Source: Mallotus nudiflorus
Lineage: Eukaryota; Streptophyta; Magnoliopsida; Malpighiales; Euphorbiaceae
NCBI GenBank assembly: GCA_947683625.1
Contig: CANTUR010000925.1
Coordinates: 744,001 to 808,000 of the forward strand
DNA length: 64,000 bases
Reading direction: 5' to 3'
The notes beneath the pieces were generated by a model. It did not search any database, was not told the DNA's origin, and saw nothing but the letters and a program-made list of their open reading frames with translations. Shown piece after piece: positions 35,769-49,529 of the stretch. The position numbers and the translations under genes were made by a program. Numbering within the stretch: the stretch's first letter is position 1; every line of letters begins with the position of its first letter.

Positions 35769-38700
35769 TTTATTGTCACGACCCAAAACAGGAGTCATGA
35801 CCGGTGCTAGGGAACGGGAATTCTTTCGAATCCGGAACCCGTAGCAAGCCTAAAAATAAATAAAAAATAAAATAAATCATGCAATAACAATAACCATATA
35901 ATATATATGCAGCGGAAATAAAAATCTGAAATATCACAATATCATTTTCATCACTGGATTTAAATAAAAATCTTATCTCATACATAAAATCTCTTTAATA
36001 CAATCCAGTTTTAACATAATATATCTCCTTTAAAACAAAATACATGAAATCCAATACTGTAATTTACAACTACTGCAGTATCTAGATAAAATAAATAAGA
36101 CTCAAGTAGACAATTACATAAAGAAGCCGGGGTGGAAGAAATCCGACGTATCGACCTGCTACTGAGGTCTGAGGAAGTTGACTCTCCTGAAAAATAGTCA
36201 ACGGAGGGGAGTCAGACCTCACTGAGTGAATTACTATAATATATATACATACACTCTAAATGACTATGCATACAGTCAATAATACATATCTAATATGTAT
36301 ATACACAGGCAAATTCACACAGATGCAGAAAAATCGTTTTTATATATTTTATCTGAAAATCATCTTTTATGAAGGATTATATAGAACCCTAGAATATCGC
36401 AACCTCAGAATAATAGTGTTAGACAACACTCTGGCCATACAGGCTCACTTAATCCAAATATATCCACTTAATCCATTTGGACAGTAGACTGGCCCGAGAC
36501 ACTAAGTCAACCGAGCTCCAGCAGTCTGACTGCCAGTGTGATTGGCCCCGAGACACTTGGTCAACTGAGCTCCAGCAATCACACCCAAACCCCATCTCAT
36601 ATATCAATAATCACATCAAATCAATATCCACAAATAAGTTAGTATAATAGCCTAAATACTATAGGCGTACCGGTACGTACTCGGTCCTAGTGCTGCCCAC
36701 TAGGTAGCACGTTCTATAGATATCCTTCATTAATAATATAAATCATTCATTCACAATAAATGATGCATGAATGTAAATGAAACAACAATATAAACCATAT
36801 ATATACCGAAAATATACCAAACATAAACCAGGTATATTTTGAGTATATATATGTCAAATAAATCTAATCAAATTATGAATTAAACTAAAAATATATTTAA
36901 AAACATTTTAAATATATTTTATTAATAAAACATGTATATAATTTATTATATACCAAAAATATACCAAAAATATACTTGAATATAAATCACATTATTTATG
37001 CATATTTAGTAAAAATAAAACATGCATTTTCTAAATCATGCATCCTAAGCATATATATATAATATAGTAACTCACCTAATGCGCTCCACGAGACAGGTCC
37101 GACGGGCCTGGTCCACTAGCCCTCGGTCTTGGCGCAACTAAACAAGAAATAAGTAATCGACATCAGAATAACCCTAATAGAAATCCTAGAATTCAATCTA
37201 GAGTATTAAAATACGGAAATAGAATTAGGGTTCGACTGGACATCACGTTTTACGAGAATTCTACCGAAAATTCGACAGAACCTCCCCTGTAAAACGGACA
37301 TCTCTCTACTCAAAAGAATAGAGCCGACCCTGTAAAGAAACACACTTCGAAATACAAGCTCAACACAATCAAAATCCCACGGTCGGACTCCAAACTACAG
37401 TCCACCGACCGGGGTCCACAAACACAGAATAATTCCAGATATACCGAAAATATCCTTAAATCACAGAAATACATTTTATAGGTAAAAATTACATAATTAA
37501 CCTTGAAACACTATAAAAACCGATTAAAACTCATTTTATTAGAAAAACCGTATATTATATATATAATTGAAAATAATTTACGAAAAATAGTTTTAATTAG
37601 TTAAAAATACCAAATAATTTGTAGAAATCATTTTTATACCTTAAATAACTATTAAAACCAATTAAATTACATTTTTAGACAATTTAGGGTAAAATTACCA
37701 AAATACCCCTATATATATAAATATACCTAAATTACTTCAAAAATTCACCAAAAATCATACAATTATCCAAAATTAATTTTCTCAACATATTTATCAATAA
37801 TATTAATAATTAAACTCAATTATCCATTTAATTTCAAATAAAAACACATTTAACCTAATTTTCTCAATATTACATAAACTAAAATAATTAAAAATAAATA
37901 CTTAGAAATTCATAAAAATTCCAAATAAATTCCTATAATTCATTTCAACACCTAATTTATCCAAAAACTCCAATTTCATAATTTAAATAATTAATTTCCG
38001 AAAATTAGAAAATAATATTAAAATATACAAAAATACCCAAAAATCCAAACAATCTCCAAAAAATTCCACAAAAATTCATACATGAAGATTAAGCTACTAG
38101 GAACAACATTTGTGAAGGAATTAAGCATGAATCAATCAAGAACAATTCGAAAAAAATCAAAAACCCTAATAGGCCGAATTTGACAAATCGAAAACTAAGT
38201 AATTCTAGACCATTTTAGCTCAAACCAAAGCTAGAATAACACTCACCGGAGCTCAAGGAGAAGAAAGAGACTGGCGGTGTCGAAAACGGTGGCCGGAGGA
38301 GGGAGAAACGGCGGTAGCTCGACTTTCGGCCTCCTAAGCTAATTCCGACCAAAACTCGTCGGGAAAGGGGCTACTGGCGGCAGGGAAAGGCTGGAGGCGA
38401 CGGTGGCAAGCCGAGAGGCACACCGACGGTGAAGGAACGGCAGTTGCAGCGGTGAGGGATGGTGGTCGGGCGTCGGGCGTGGGAAAGAAGAAGGAGAAGG
38501 AGTCGGGGGCAGTTTGGTAATTTTGTAAATTTTTTTGATTTTTAATGTATATATGTATATATATATACTTTATACTTTATATTAAAATAATATTAAATTA
38601 CACACATCAAATATACACCACACACATTAAAATATTAATATTTTAATAATTTATACCAAATAAAATTAATTAAATAACAATTAAAACAATTAAATACTTA

Positions 38701-39030
38701 ATAAAATATTAGGGAAATAATAAACCCTAATTAAATAAATATACACACACAGGCTTTATTTAATAATTTAAAAATATGTATGAGTTCATGCAAACCCGTA
38801 AATACATTTAAAATAATTAATAATACATTGTTTACGTGGAAATTTCCCCGAAAATGAAAGTCCCGGGAAAATTTTACGTAAGACACTGTATATAAAACAC
38901 AGTAATTAAAATAGGTTTAAAATACATATCAACTCATAAAAATATCGTATATATACATATTCAAAATTATTAATACTGCATATCCCGATACAGTATAAAA
39001 ACATGTAAAAACACGGGATATTACATTTAT
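35769..39030 (-). mobile_element. Solo LTR 'G' with target duplication TTTAT
   Basis: The LTR is 35774-39025 (3252 bp), TGTCACGACCC...GGATATTACA on the + strand, so it is read on the minus strand. tttat flanks at 35769-35773 and 39026-39030. Closest to F and I. Minus-strand landmarks: TA-rich promoter near 38545-38565, GC-rich leader at 38250-38520, donor at 38246, acceptor at 37330, the second donor GCATTAG/GTGAGT near 37075, GGAGCTCGG repeats at 36480-36570. Confidence 0.95.
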
Positions 39031-39365
39031 GCAGGATAGGAGGTACTACTACGAATACCATTAGGATTATGGACATGAAACTGAAGCATACTGAGAATTA
39101 AAGAATGCCATAAAAAGATTAATACAAAATAGTAAAATTGATAACTTCATTGATACAACTAAAAGGAACAAAGATTCGAATGCCTATGACAGGGATAAGC
39201 CGAAGCCAAAGAAAGCTCAAAATGAACTAGCCGAAGTTATCAACATGATTGTCAGAGGAGAGGCAATTGAGAAAAGGCCTAAAAGATCCTATAGAGAAGA
39301 AAGGTCTACCCATAAAAAGAAGCAGGCTATCATGATTGGTCTGAAAGATAGGAACATGTTTAGCA
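39031..39365 (+). pseudogene. Element J gag, C-terminal zinc-finger part
   Basis: Encodes YYYEYHxDYGHETEAYxELKN, a worn form of the Tat gag finger (normally CxxHxxxGHxTEEC). Two cysteines are replaced by Tyr, so metal binding is lost. Followed by NELAEVINMIVRGEAIE, a linker typical of the family. Confidence 0.8.
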
Positions 39366-39850
39366 CCCTCATAATGACGCCCTCGTGGTAAGTGCTTTCA
39401 TCAATAATTATCTAGTAAAAAGATTACTGATTGATGATGGAAGCGCTATCAATGCTACTCTTAGAATGTCTATAAAGCAATGAGAGGTTATATTATTGAT
39501 TTGAAAGCTATTCAGAATCCCATCACAATCTTTTGCGAAGGAACCACCCAACCAATGGGATTAGTATAGCTGAGTCCAGAATTCGATGACTGAGATACTA
39601 GAGAAGTGAAAGATGTTAAAGCTCAGTTTAATGTGGTAGATCTTCCTCTTGTGTACAATGACATCATAGGTTGACCAATACTTTACGAGATTGATGTGGT
39701 CATGAGTATAAGGTGTCTAACCATAAAGATTCCTCTTAAAGCTTAGGTTTTAATGATTTACGGAGATTAACACATGGCCAGGCAATACTAACAGATGGCA
39801 GTCAAACCTCAGATGGATGCATTCCCTCTAGAATAATGGGAAGTGGAGAA
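39366..39850 (+). pseudogene. Element J aspartic protease
   Basis: VSAFINNYLVKRLLIDDGSAIN near 39390-39460 corresponds to the protease active-site region of Tat elements (D-T/S-G-S). The motif is DDGS here. Further stops follow, so this is a remnant. Confidence 0.7.
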
Positions 39851-39859
39851 ATAAGGAGC

Positions 39860-40920
39860 CAATCCTAAACCAGTTGACTAGGTCCAGACCTTATAGATCA
39901 CCAAAGGAGAGATCAAGGATCAGTAATGAGCTTGATATCAAAGTTAAGCATGGAATAAACAAGGTCCTCATCAAACATTTAGGTGGCTTTACTTCTCAAG
40001 TGTCTATGATAAGTGGAGTAGATCCTTGGATCACCTCGTATAATTTGAACATCAAACCAAGAGTAAAGCTAGTCATTCAGAAAAAGAGGAACTTTGCATA
40101 TGAAAGACAGAAGGTAATCATTGAGGAAATAAAGAAATTATTGGAAGCTAGATTCATTAGAGAGGTAACATACCCAGAATAGGTAGCCAATTTGGTGCTA
40201 GTAAAAAAGTCCAATGGCATGTACATAATGTGTGTGGATTATACTGATCTCAATAGAGCATACCCCAAAAACAATTATCCATTACCAACTATAGATCAAC
40301 TGGTAGACTCAACTACCAGTCACTATTTGTATAGCTTTATAGATGCTGCTCAAAGGTACCATCAGATACCAATGAAGAAAGAATACTAGAAAAAGACATC
40401 TTTTATTACTCATGAAGGCCTTTATTGCTACAAAGTTATGCCCTTTGAGCTAAAGAATGCTGACACAATATATCAAAGGCTAGTGAATCATGTGTTCTAT
40501 GTTCCAATTGGAAAGAACATCGAAGTATATGTAGATGACATCATCATCAAGAGCTAACATGTAACATAACATTCTGATGACCTCGATCAAATCCTTCGAA
40601 TATTAAGCTAGTACCAGATCAAGCTTTATCTAAACAAGTGTTTTTTTAAAGTAAAAGCAGGACAATTACTAGGATTCATAATATCCCATAGAGGGATTGA
40701 AGCTAATTTAAAAAAGATAATAGTCATTCTTCAGATGAAAGCTTTCGCATCAATCAATGAGATACGGAAGCTAAATTGTAGAATTATAGCCTTAAGGCAT
40801 TTCATCTCCTATTCAACCAAGCAGTGTCTACTACTATTTCGAGCCTTAAAAAAATTCTAAGAAGTTTGTATAGAGTGAAGAATGCTAGGCAGCTTTTGAA
40901 GACATAAAAAATTCCTCTCC
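39860..40920 (+). pseudogene. Element J reverse transcriptase
   Basis: Open pieces at 39874-40182 and 40192-40389 give the connector and the fingers/palm: KKLLEARFIREVTYPE, LVKKSNGMYIMCVDYTDLNR, YPLPTIDQLVDSTTSH, SFIDAAQRYHQIPM. Then stop-separated THEGLYCYKVMPFELKNA and YVDDIIIKS (about 40530), followed by a stop. The YVDD box is intact but several in-frame stops (TAG at 40180, 40387, TAA at 40555) kill the protein. Confidence 0.9.
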
Positions 40921-40929
40921 TCGCCTCTT

Positions 40930-41335
40930 TAACTTAGCCAGTCAATCTCTGGAGAAACACTATACTTATATCTCTCTATTGGATAGAAGTCGATTGGATC
41001 GGTACTGGTAAGGGAAGAAGGAAATTAGTAAAGTCTAATAGACTACATTAGTAAAATACTCAAAGGTTTAGAAGTCTAGTATCCCAGACTGGATAAGTTA
41101 GTTATGGTTGTCGTACACACATCCCAAAAATTCTAGCACTATTTTTAGGCCCACTTAATCATTGTATGATCCAGCTTCCCTTTAAGGAAAATTTTACAAA
41201 GACTTAAGACATCCGATAGGCTAGTTCAATGGTTAATATTGCTCGAAGAATTTGACATCAGCTATGAACCTCGACAGTAAATAAAAGCTCAAACCCTAGC
41301 AGATTTTGTATAGGATATGACAGCAAAAGATTTTG
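40930..41335 (+). pseudogene. Element J RNase H (first copy)
   Basis: Decayed Ty3-type RNase H after RT. Recognisable as far as FDISYEPRQ near 41250 and KAQTLADFV just before 41315, the usual end of the first RNase H in Tat elements. Multiple stops and indels. Confidence 0.65.
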
Positions 41336-41660
41336 CTCCTGCTGAGTGTCTAAAATGGAAGTTATATGTTAATGGAGCCACACCCATCGAAGGATCAGTT
41401 GTAGGAGTCATTCTCAATGGGCCATCCAAAGTCACTATCAGATATGCAGTTTAGATAAAGTATAATGCCACTAATAATGTAGTCAAGTAAGAAGCACTCA
41501 TCATGGGATTAAAGTTAGCCACCAAGGTCAAAACTGAGAATCTTAAGATATACTTTAACTCACAACTGGTAGTAAACCAAGTCAGAGGGACATACCAAAT
41601 CAAAGACCCAAGCATTACCAAATATGTGTACAAAGTCAGGTAGGATCCTTAAAAAGCTTG
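41336..41660 (+). pseudogene. Element J second (archaeal-type) RNase H
   Basis: WKLYVNGATPIEGSVVGVIL (Asn where the first catalytic Asp is normal), IKYNATNNVVK*EALIMGLKLA, then FNSQLVVNQVRGTYQ (Asn for the DSQLVV Asp). A second RNase H after the first is the diagnostic feature of the Tat lineage. At least two of its acidic residues are mutated. Confidence 0.85.
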
Positions 41661-44485
41661 AATAGGATGGGGGACAATGGGAAATCATCAAAATCCTTAG
41701 AAGTGAAAATTGAAAAGCATATTTACTAGCCAAGTTAATAGCAGAAGATAATCAGACATTTAAAGAATGTGTGCTTACTAAGGAATTAATAATCTAAGCA
41801 CTGAGGAGATAAATATCATGGACATATAGAAAGTAGCAAAATGGATAAAACTAATCATTCAATATCTTGAGTATGGGATACTTTTACAAGATAAGCTAAA
41901 AGCTTGGAAGTTGAAAATAAAAGCTTTGCACTACTTTATGTGCAATAGGGAACTCTACAAAAGGTCACTCTCACATCCATGGTCTAAGTGTGTATCGCTA
42001 GAAAAAGAAAATTACATGCTTAGAAATTCATAAAGGGATTTGTCATAACCCAAACCCAGGGGCACGTGACCGGCACTAGGGAATGGGAAAGCTTAAAGCC
42101 TTACAATAAAATAATTTAATCATGATGCACATTATAAAACTGATTTTTTTTCTTATTTAAACAAACCATGCCATCATCATGTATAAATAACATCATTAGT
42201 TATACAAAATAGTATCTCAGTACATTACTCATAAATACATAATTTCCAAATTAAAAATATGCAATTATACAGTTTCTCTATTGCAGTACACGGATACTAA
42301 TACAAACACAACTATATAGACCTACATAAGATAGCCGGTGAAGAAGCTACTTAGCATAGAGAAGTAGACCTAACAGAAGACTCCCAAACTCTTACAGAAA
42401 AAATAAGTTGAGGGGAGTCAGACCTTGCTGAGTAAGCTAATAAAAGAAATGAATTCTGTTTGAAAATCTCCTTTAAATAGGTTTTTATGAAAATATAATA
42501 TATTTATAATTTTATTTAAATAATTTGATATACATATAAGAAACCCATTTTTCAAAAGGTGGAATGATTTTAAATACTTTTAAAACATTTTAGTATAAAA
42601 ACTAGGTAAAACCCTATTTCTCAATTTCAACAACCTCTTGGCTCACTTATATCCAAGACCGCCGGATCCTAAGAGCAAAGCATCATTAAGATGCACAATT
42701 GCAGTCACATCACTTAATCCAATATCACTGGTGGTGTCTGAGAGCAAAGCACTACCAGACCTTCAGCTCTAGTGATTTAACAAATATTAATCAAACTATA
42801 CTAGTGGTGTCTGAGAGCAAAGCATCACTAGAACTTCGGCCCTAGTATTTAATCAATAAAATCAAATATCATATTACTGGCGGTGTCCGAGAGAAAAGCA
42901 TCACCAGACCTTTGGCCCCAATAATATAATTAATATAATTAAATTTTTTACTAGTACACACATAGTCCTAATGAAACCTATTAGGTAGCCCATTCTACCA
43001 TAATTTGTTTAAAATAAACAAAGATAAATAAAATAAAGAAAATTACAATAAATAAAAATAAAATAAATCAACTATAAATTAATTCATTCAATATCATATA
43101 AAGAATACTGACTTGAATCTCATAAATTTAAATTCATAAAAAAATTATGTATTTAATTTGAAAACCCAACATGCAAATCGAATATTAACTTATAAGATGA
43201 AGGTGCTCCTCTGCTATGTCATGTTCGATCTCGAATGGTAGAGGCGACCAGAGGGGTGGCTAAAAGATAAAAATTAAAATGACTATTAGAAAATAGAAAC
43301 CCTAACTTCTAGAGTTTCTAAGGAAGACTTGACTCAGAATTCAAAAATTAGGATTGACCTGATGTCACATTTTACGAAAAATTTACCAAAAATTCGATAG
43401 TCTCCTCTATAAAACGGACATCCCTCTATTGAAGTAGAGTCAATCCTGCAAGCAAACACACTTCTAAACTTCACACAAGCTCAACACCTCGGGTTGGGAT
43501 CTTGAACTACACAATTCCCAACTGAGGCTCACAACACGCGAATAAAATAAATAATAATATTTTAAAATCCACAAAAATAATTAAAATGCCACAATATAAT
43601 TTATTTAAATCACAAAACACTACATATAAGTATTTTTCACAACAATTAATAAAAATTTCAAATAATTAATATAATTATATAAAAATCCAATTTTTACAAA
43701 TATTCAATATAAAATAGTCATTTTCACATTTAATTATTCAAATTGCTTAATTATATAATAAAAGTAATTTAAAATCCATTTAATCACCAAAATGGTAATT
43801 ACCATATTATTTGAATATACTTTCCAAAAATTTGTATTAATTAGCTAAAAATAATAAAATAATTTATAAAAAATTATTTTAATACATTATAAAATTCTAA
43901 AAGCAATTAAAACATAGTATTTAACTATTCTTTCAACAAAATCATACAATTAACCTATAATTCCAAAAATCTCATCATAATAATAATTCCTTAAAAATTA
44001 TATAAAGTCACTAAAAATTATTTTATTAATACTAAAATTACTAACTTAAATTACTAACTCTAATTAACTCAAATTTCCATCCCAAAATAATTAATTAACA
44101 AAATTAACAAAAATTCAATTTATATTATTAAAATATTTAAAACAATACCCATAATTAAAATTAATTAAACTAATTTAAAATCAACTAAATACATATATAG
44201 ATCAACCCAAAATTAACTAATATTAAAAATAAATTTTGAGTAGTTAAGCAAATATAATAGTAATTAACAAAAAATTAAAATAACCACAAACAACTAACAA
44301 ACAACCTAAAACTAACTAAGAATCAACCTAACAACTAACTACCCACTAACCCAAAAACTCACATAAACTGGAAACTAAATGCATGGAAGGGGCTACCAAA
44401 GGAACTACCGTCACCTGGAGCTGGAGCTGAGGCTGTCACCAAAGTTGCAGGTGGCGGTGGCTGTAGGGTGTCGTATGGCAACAAC

Positions 44486-47400
44486 TAGGATGTCACGACC
44501 CAAAACAGGGGTCATGACCGGCGCTAGGGAACGGGAATTCTTTCAAATCCGGAACTCGCAGCAAGCCTAAAATAAAATAAAACATGCAATAGAAATAATA
44601 ACAACACATTTAAGTAAAATATTATGCAGCGGAATAAAATCATAACTATAAAAATAATAATCCACCACGGTATTTAAATCAAATCCTCATCTCATATATA
44701 AATAAACTTTTAATACAAATCCAGTTCAAATATTTAAAGTACATATCTCACGACTTTATACAACTACTGCAGTGTCTAGATTATAAAAATAAAACTCAAG
44801 TGAGCAGTTTACATAGAGAAGCCGGAGCGGAAGAAATCCGACATACAGGCCTGCTATAGAGGTCTGATGAAGATGACTCTCCTAAAAAATAATCAACGGA
44901 GGGGAGTCAGACCTCACTGAGTGAATTACTATAATATATATACATGCATACTAAATGCCAATGCATACAATCAAAAGTATATATAATATGTATGTATACA
45001 AGCAAATACACACAAATGCCATAAAATCATTTTATATATTTTTATTGAAGATCACTATTTATGAAAGATCGAATAGAACCCTAGAAAATCGCAACCTCCA
45101 AACAGTGTTAGACAACACTCTAGCCATGCAGGCTCACTTATTCCAAATACATTCACTTATTCCATTTTGGACAGTAGACTGGCCCCGAGACACTAAGTCA
45201 ACCGAGCTCTAGCAGTCTGACTGTCAGTGTGATTGGCCCCGAGACCCTTGGTCAACCGAGCTCCAACAATCACACTCTCAAATCATATCACAAATCAAAT
45301 AAATCAAATCCAATCAATATCCTCAAACAAGTTAGTAATATAGCCTAAATGCTATAAGTGTATCGGTACGTACTCGGTCCTAGTGCTGCCCACTAGGTAG
45401 CATGTTCTATTGATATCCTTCATTAAAATATAAAACATACATTCATAAAAATAAATTATGCATGAATTTAAATAAAATAGCAACATAAACCATATATATA
45501 CTAGAAATATACCAAAAGTAAACCAGGTATATTTTGAGTACATATACGCCAAATAAATCCAATTAAATTACAAAATAAACTATAAATATATTTAAAAACA
45601 TTTTAAACATAATTCATTAATAAAATATGCATATAGTTTAAAATATACCAAAAGTAAACCAAAAGTAAACTAAAAATAAACTTAAGTACTAATTAAACCA
45701 TTATGCATATTTAATCAAAATAAAACATATACTTCTAAAATCATGCACCCTAGAGCACATATATATATAATAGCAACTCATACTTAGTGCACTCCTTGAG
45801 ATGGGTCCGACAGGCCTCGGTCTCGGCGCAACTAAACAAACAATAATAACAGACATCAGAATAAACCTAACAGAAAATCTTAGAAACTCGATCTAGAATA
45901 TTAGACACATAATCAGAATTAGGGGGTTTGATCGGACATCATGTTTTACGAGAATTCTACCAAAAATCCGGCAGAACCTCCCCTGTAAAATGGACATCTC
46001 TCTACTCAAAGAGTAGAGACGGCCCTACAAAGAAACACACTTAGAAAATAAACACAAAACACAACCAAAATCCCTTGGTCGGACTCCAAACTATAGTTTA
46101 CTGATCGAGGTCCATAATTCACAAAACAATATAAAAATACCAAAAATACCCTTATATCATAGAAATATATTTAATAAGTAGAAATTACATAATTAACCCT
46201 AAAACACATTAAAAACCAATAAAAACTCATTTATTTAGAAAAATCGTATAATATATATATATAATTGAAAATAATTTACGAAAAATAGTTTCAATTAGTT
46301 ACAAATACTAAATAATTTGTAGAAATCATTTTTATACCCTAAATAACTATTAAAAGCAATTTAATTACATTTTTAGCCAATTTAGGGTAAAATTACCAAA
46401 ATACCCCTATATATATAAATATACTAAAATTCATTCAAAAATTCACCAAAAATAATATAATTGCACAAAATTAAGTTTCTCAACATATTTATCAATAATA
46501 TCAATAATTAAACTCAATTAACTAATTAATTTCAATTAAACACACAATTAACCCTATTTTTCAAAAATTACATAAACTAATTAAATTCAAAATAAATACA
46601 TAGAAATTCATTAAAATTCCAAATAAATTTCTATAATTCATTTCAATACCTATATTTACCATAAAACACAATTTCATAATTTAATTAATTAATTTTCGAA
46701 AATTAGAAAATAATAATAAAATATTCAAAAATACCCAAAAATCAAAATAATTTCCAAAAATTCTACAAAAATTCACACATGAAGATTAAGCTACTAGGAT
46801 CAACATTTGTGAAGGAATTTATCATGACTCAATCAATTTCGAAGTTCAAAAAAATCAAGAACCCTAAAATGGCCGAATTGCAAAAATTGAAACCTAGGCA
46901 AATCTAGACCATTTTAAGTGAAACAAAGCTTGGAATCACACTCACCAGAGCTCAAGGAGAAGAAAGAGACCAGTGGTGTCAAAAACGGTGGCCGGAAACG
47001 CTGTGAACAATAGTGACTCAAGTTTCAGCTTCTCGAGCTTATTCCGGCCAAACCACAACGGAATAGGGAGTTGCTGGCAGTGGGGAAGGCTGGGGAAGGA
47101 GGTGGCACACCGGGAGTCACACCGACGGCAAGGGGGAGGCTGACAGATGGCGGTGATGGCGAGGGAGGCAATCGGGGAAGAAGGAGAAGCTTCGATGGCA
47201 AACTCGTAATTTTATCAAACTTTATTTTTTGTTAAAATAATAAATGTATATGTATATATATATACATTTACACTATATATTAAAATACTATAAACTCACA
47301 CACATTAAATATACACCACACACATATAATTTAATATTTTTAATAATTTATACACTAAAAAAAATTAATTAAATAATATTAAAACTAATAATAAATAATA

Positions 47401-47732
47401 AAAATATTAGGGTAATTAATTAAACCCTAGTTAAATAAATAAATACACATATATACACTCTATCTAGTACTTTTAAAATACATATGAGTTCATGCAAATG
47501 TGGAAATCTATTTAAAATAATTAATAACAAATAATTTACATGTCAATTTTCCCAAAAATAGAATTCTCGGGAAAATTTTACGTAAAGCACTTAAAATAAC
47601 ATAAAATAATTGAAAATCAATTTTTTTAATTAAATAACAACTCATGAAATATCATAATATATACAAAATTATTAACACTGCATATCCCGATGCAGTATTA
47701 AAATATTTAAAAACACGAGATATTACATAGGA
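44486..47732 (-). mobile_element. Solo LTR 'I' with target duplication TAGGA
   Basis: The LTR is 44491-47727 (3237 bp), TGTCACGACCC...GATATTACA. tagga flanks at 44486-44490 and 47728-47732. Same subfamily as F and G. Minus-strand donor at 46945 and acceptor at 46025. The second GTGAGT donor is degraded here (TATGAGT). Confidence 0.95.
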
Positions 47733-47990
47733 GTTGTTTGTTGCTGTCTCATGAGAAGAAGAAGAAGGCTAGAGGCTGGATCGGGAGGCTATGTACAGGG
47801 ACAGTAAGAAGAAGAAAAGCTGATGGTGGTTATGGCATAAAGGGAAGTTGATGCTAGTGTGAGAAGTTGACAAAGATGGGGAAGGCAGAAGGAGAGAAGC
47901 GGGATAGAAAATGGAAAAAGGGGAAATGGTTTGAAAAAATGGCTTACACTTGCTTTTTGTCCATTAAAAATAATAATACTACAAAATTAC

Positions 47991-48060
47991 TCACCCCCCC
48001 CCCCCCCACACACACACATATACATACATACATACATATATTATTTATATACATACACAC
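47991..48060. repeat. C-run and CA/TACA simple repeat in LTR H
   Basis: About 17 C followed by (CA)n and (TACA)n, low complexity within the GC-rich leader side of H. Confidence 0.9.
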
Positions 48061-48348
48061 ATAAAATACCTAAAAATAATAAAATAACCCTAGTTTAAAG
48101 TAATGCCATTGATAATAATAAATAATAATAATCATACCATTTAAAGTAATGATAATAATATTATTAATAACTTTAATATCTCTAGATATAATAGTTCCAA
48201 AATAAATATTTAAATTTGATAACTAGATATAGCAATTCAATAAAATAAAATAATAATAATATAAGATAGAAATAATCAATAACACCAAAATTCTTGATAT
48301 TTAATTATATAAGATAATTTTAAAAAATATTCAGGTTATTATAGGATT

Positions 48349-49410
48349 TATGGAGCCCATGAATCTCATCATTCATTGATTAGAAAGGCTTTGCTTCAGG
48401 GCTACTATTGACCCACCAAGTCCTAAGATACTAAAAAACTAGCACAATAATGCCATAAATGTCAATAGTTTGCCTGCCTCATCCATAAGCCCTCTAATCC
48501 TCAACATCCAATTGGGAGTCCTTGGCCTTTTTCTGTATGGAGGATGGACATTTTGGGCCCATTTCCTACCTTAACCTCCTAGAAAAAGTTCTTGATCGTG
48601 GCTATAGACCACTTCACCAAGTGGATAGAAGTTGAAGTTGTACCAACCATCACTGAAGCTTGGATTCAACACTTTTCTAGAAAGAAACCATCTACAGATT
48701 TAGAATACCACAACCCTTGATAACAAACAATGGGAAGCAGTTTGACAATGAAAAATTCAAAAAGTTATGTTAAGATTTTAGGATAAAGCTCTAGTTTACT
48801 TTAGTAGCCTATCCACAAACAAATGACCAGATGGAAGTCACCAACAGGATTATCATGAAAGGGTTAAAAAAAATACTAAATGAAAAAAAGGGGAACTAGG
48901 TCGACAAACTTAACAACATTGTCCTGGGCCTATAGAACTACAACCAGAACTTTCACAAAAGAAATACCTTTCAAACTAACTTATGGGATGGATGTAGTAA
49001 TCTTAATAAAGATTGGATTAGCAAGCAACTGGGCCACTAAGAATCTGGATCAGGAAGTCAACAACATCAATGCTCAAATATGTCTAGACCTACTTAAAAA
49101 AAGGAGAGAGTGAGCATCCATTATAGCAGAAGCTCAGAAACATAATGTCATGGAATATCACAATCGACACGTCCAGCCAAAAGAATTTAAAGTCAAAGAT
49201 TGGGTACGCAAAAGCGCTAACATTAGCAAAGGTAACTTCGGTAAAGGCAAACTCAGACCTAAATGGGAAGGTCCTTATCAAGTCATTAAGAAGACGACCA
49301 AAGGGGCATACAAGATCAAGGATAAATAGAGAAAAGAATTACCCTGATATTGGAACTCGAACAGTTTCCCAAAATATTATCAATAAATGTACTTTTAATT
49401 TTAGAGAATA
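48349..49410 (+). pseudogene. Element J integrase
   Basis: Starts right after LTR H. Pieces: KALLQGYYWP, CQxF-type zinc region, SPWPFSVWRMDILGPFP (first catalytic Asp), FLIVAIDHFTKWIEVEVVPT (second Asp) and, in the C-terminal part, WAYRTTTRTFTKEIPFKLTY (about 48925-48985). Then the end domain with VRKSANISKGNFGKGKLRPK-like text in a second frame. Many stops. It would have joined the DNA copy to the chromosome. Confidence 0.88.
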
Positions 49411-49529
49411 AACTAATTTATTTATCTTTCATAATATTGAGTTACAGAGTATTAGAAAAATAAAGAGAAAATTATAGACTAAGTAATTTACAATTGAGTA
49501 TTGGGAAGCTTAGTAGAAGGAAGACTTGT

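Larger units (their letters stand above)
42036..48348 (-). mobile_element. Solo LTR 'H' with target duplication GGATT (contains LTR I)
   Basis: The LTR is 42041-48343, TGTCATAACCC...GGTTATTATA (the family end CA has become TA). ggatt flanks at 42036-42040 and 48344-48348. Without I and its duplication it is about 3.06 kb. It is the same subfamily as B, with agcaaagcatcaccag repeats at 42670-42920. Minus-strand acceptor TTTGCTTGCAG at 43446, donor TATGTGAGT at 44362. It sits between the second RNase H and the integrase of element J. Confidence 0.93.
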
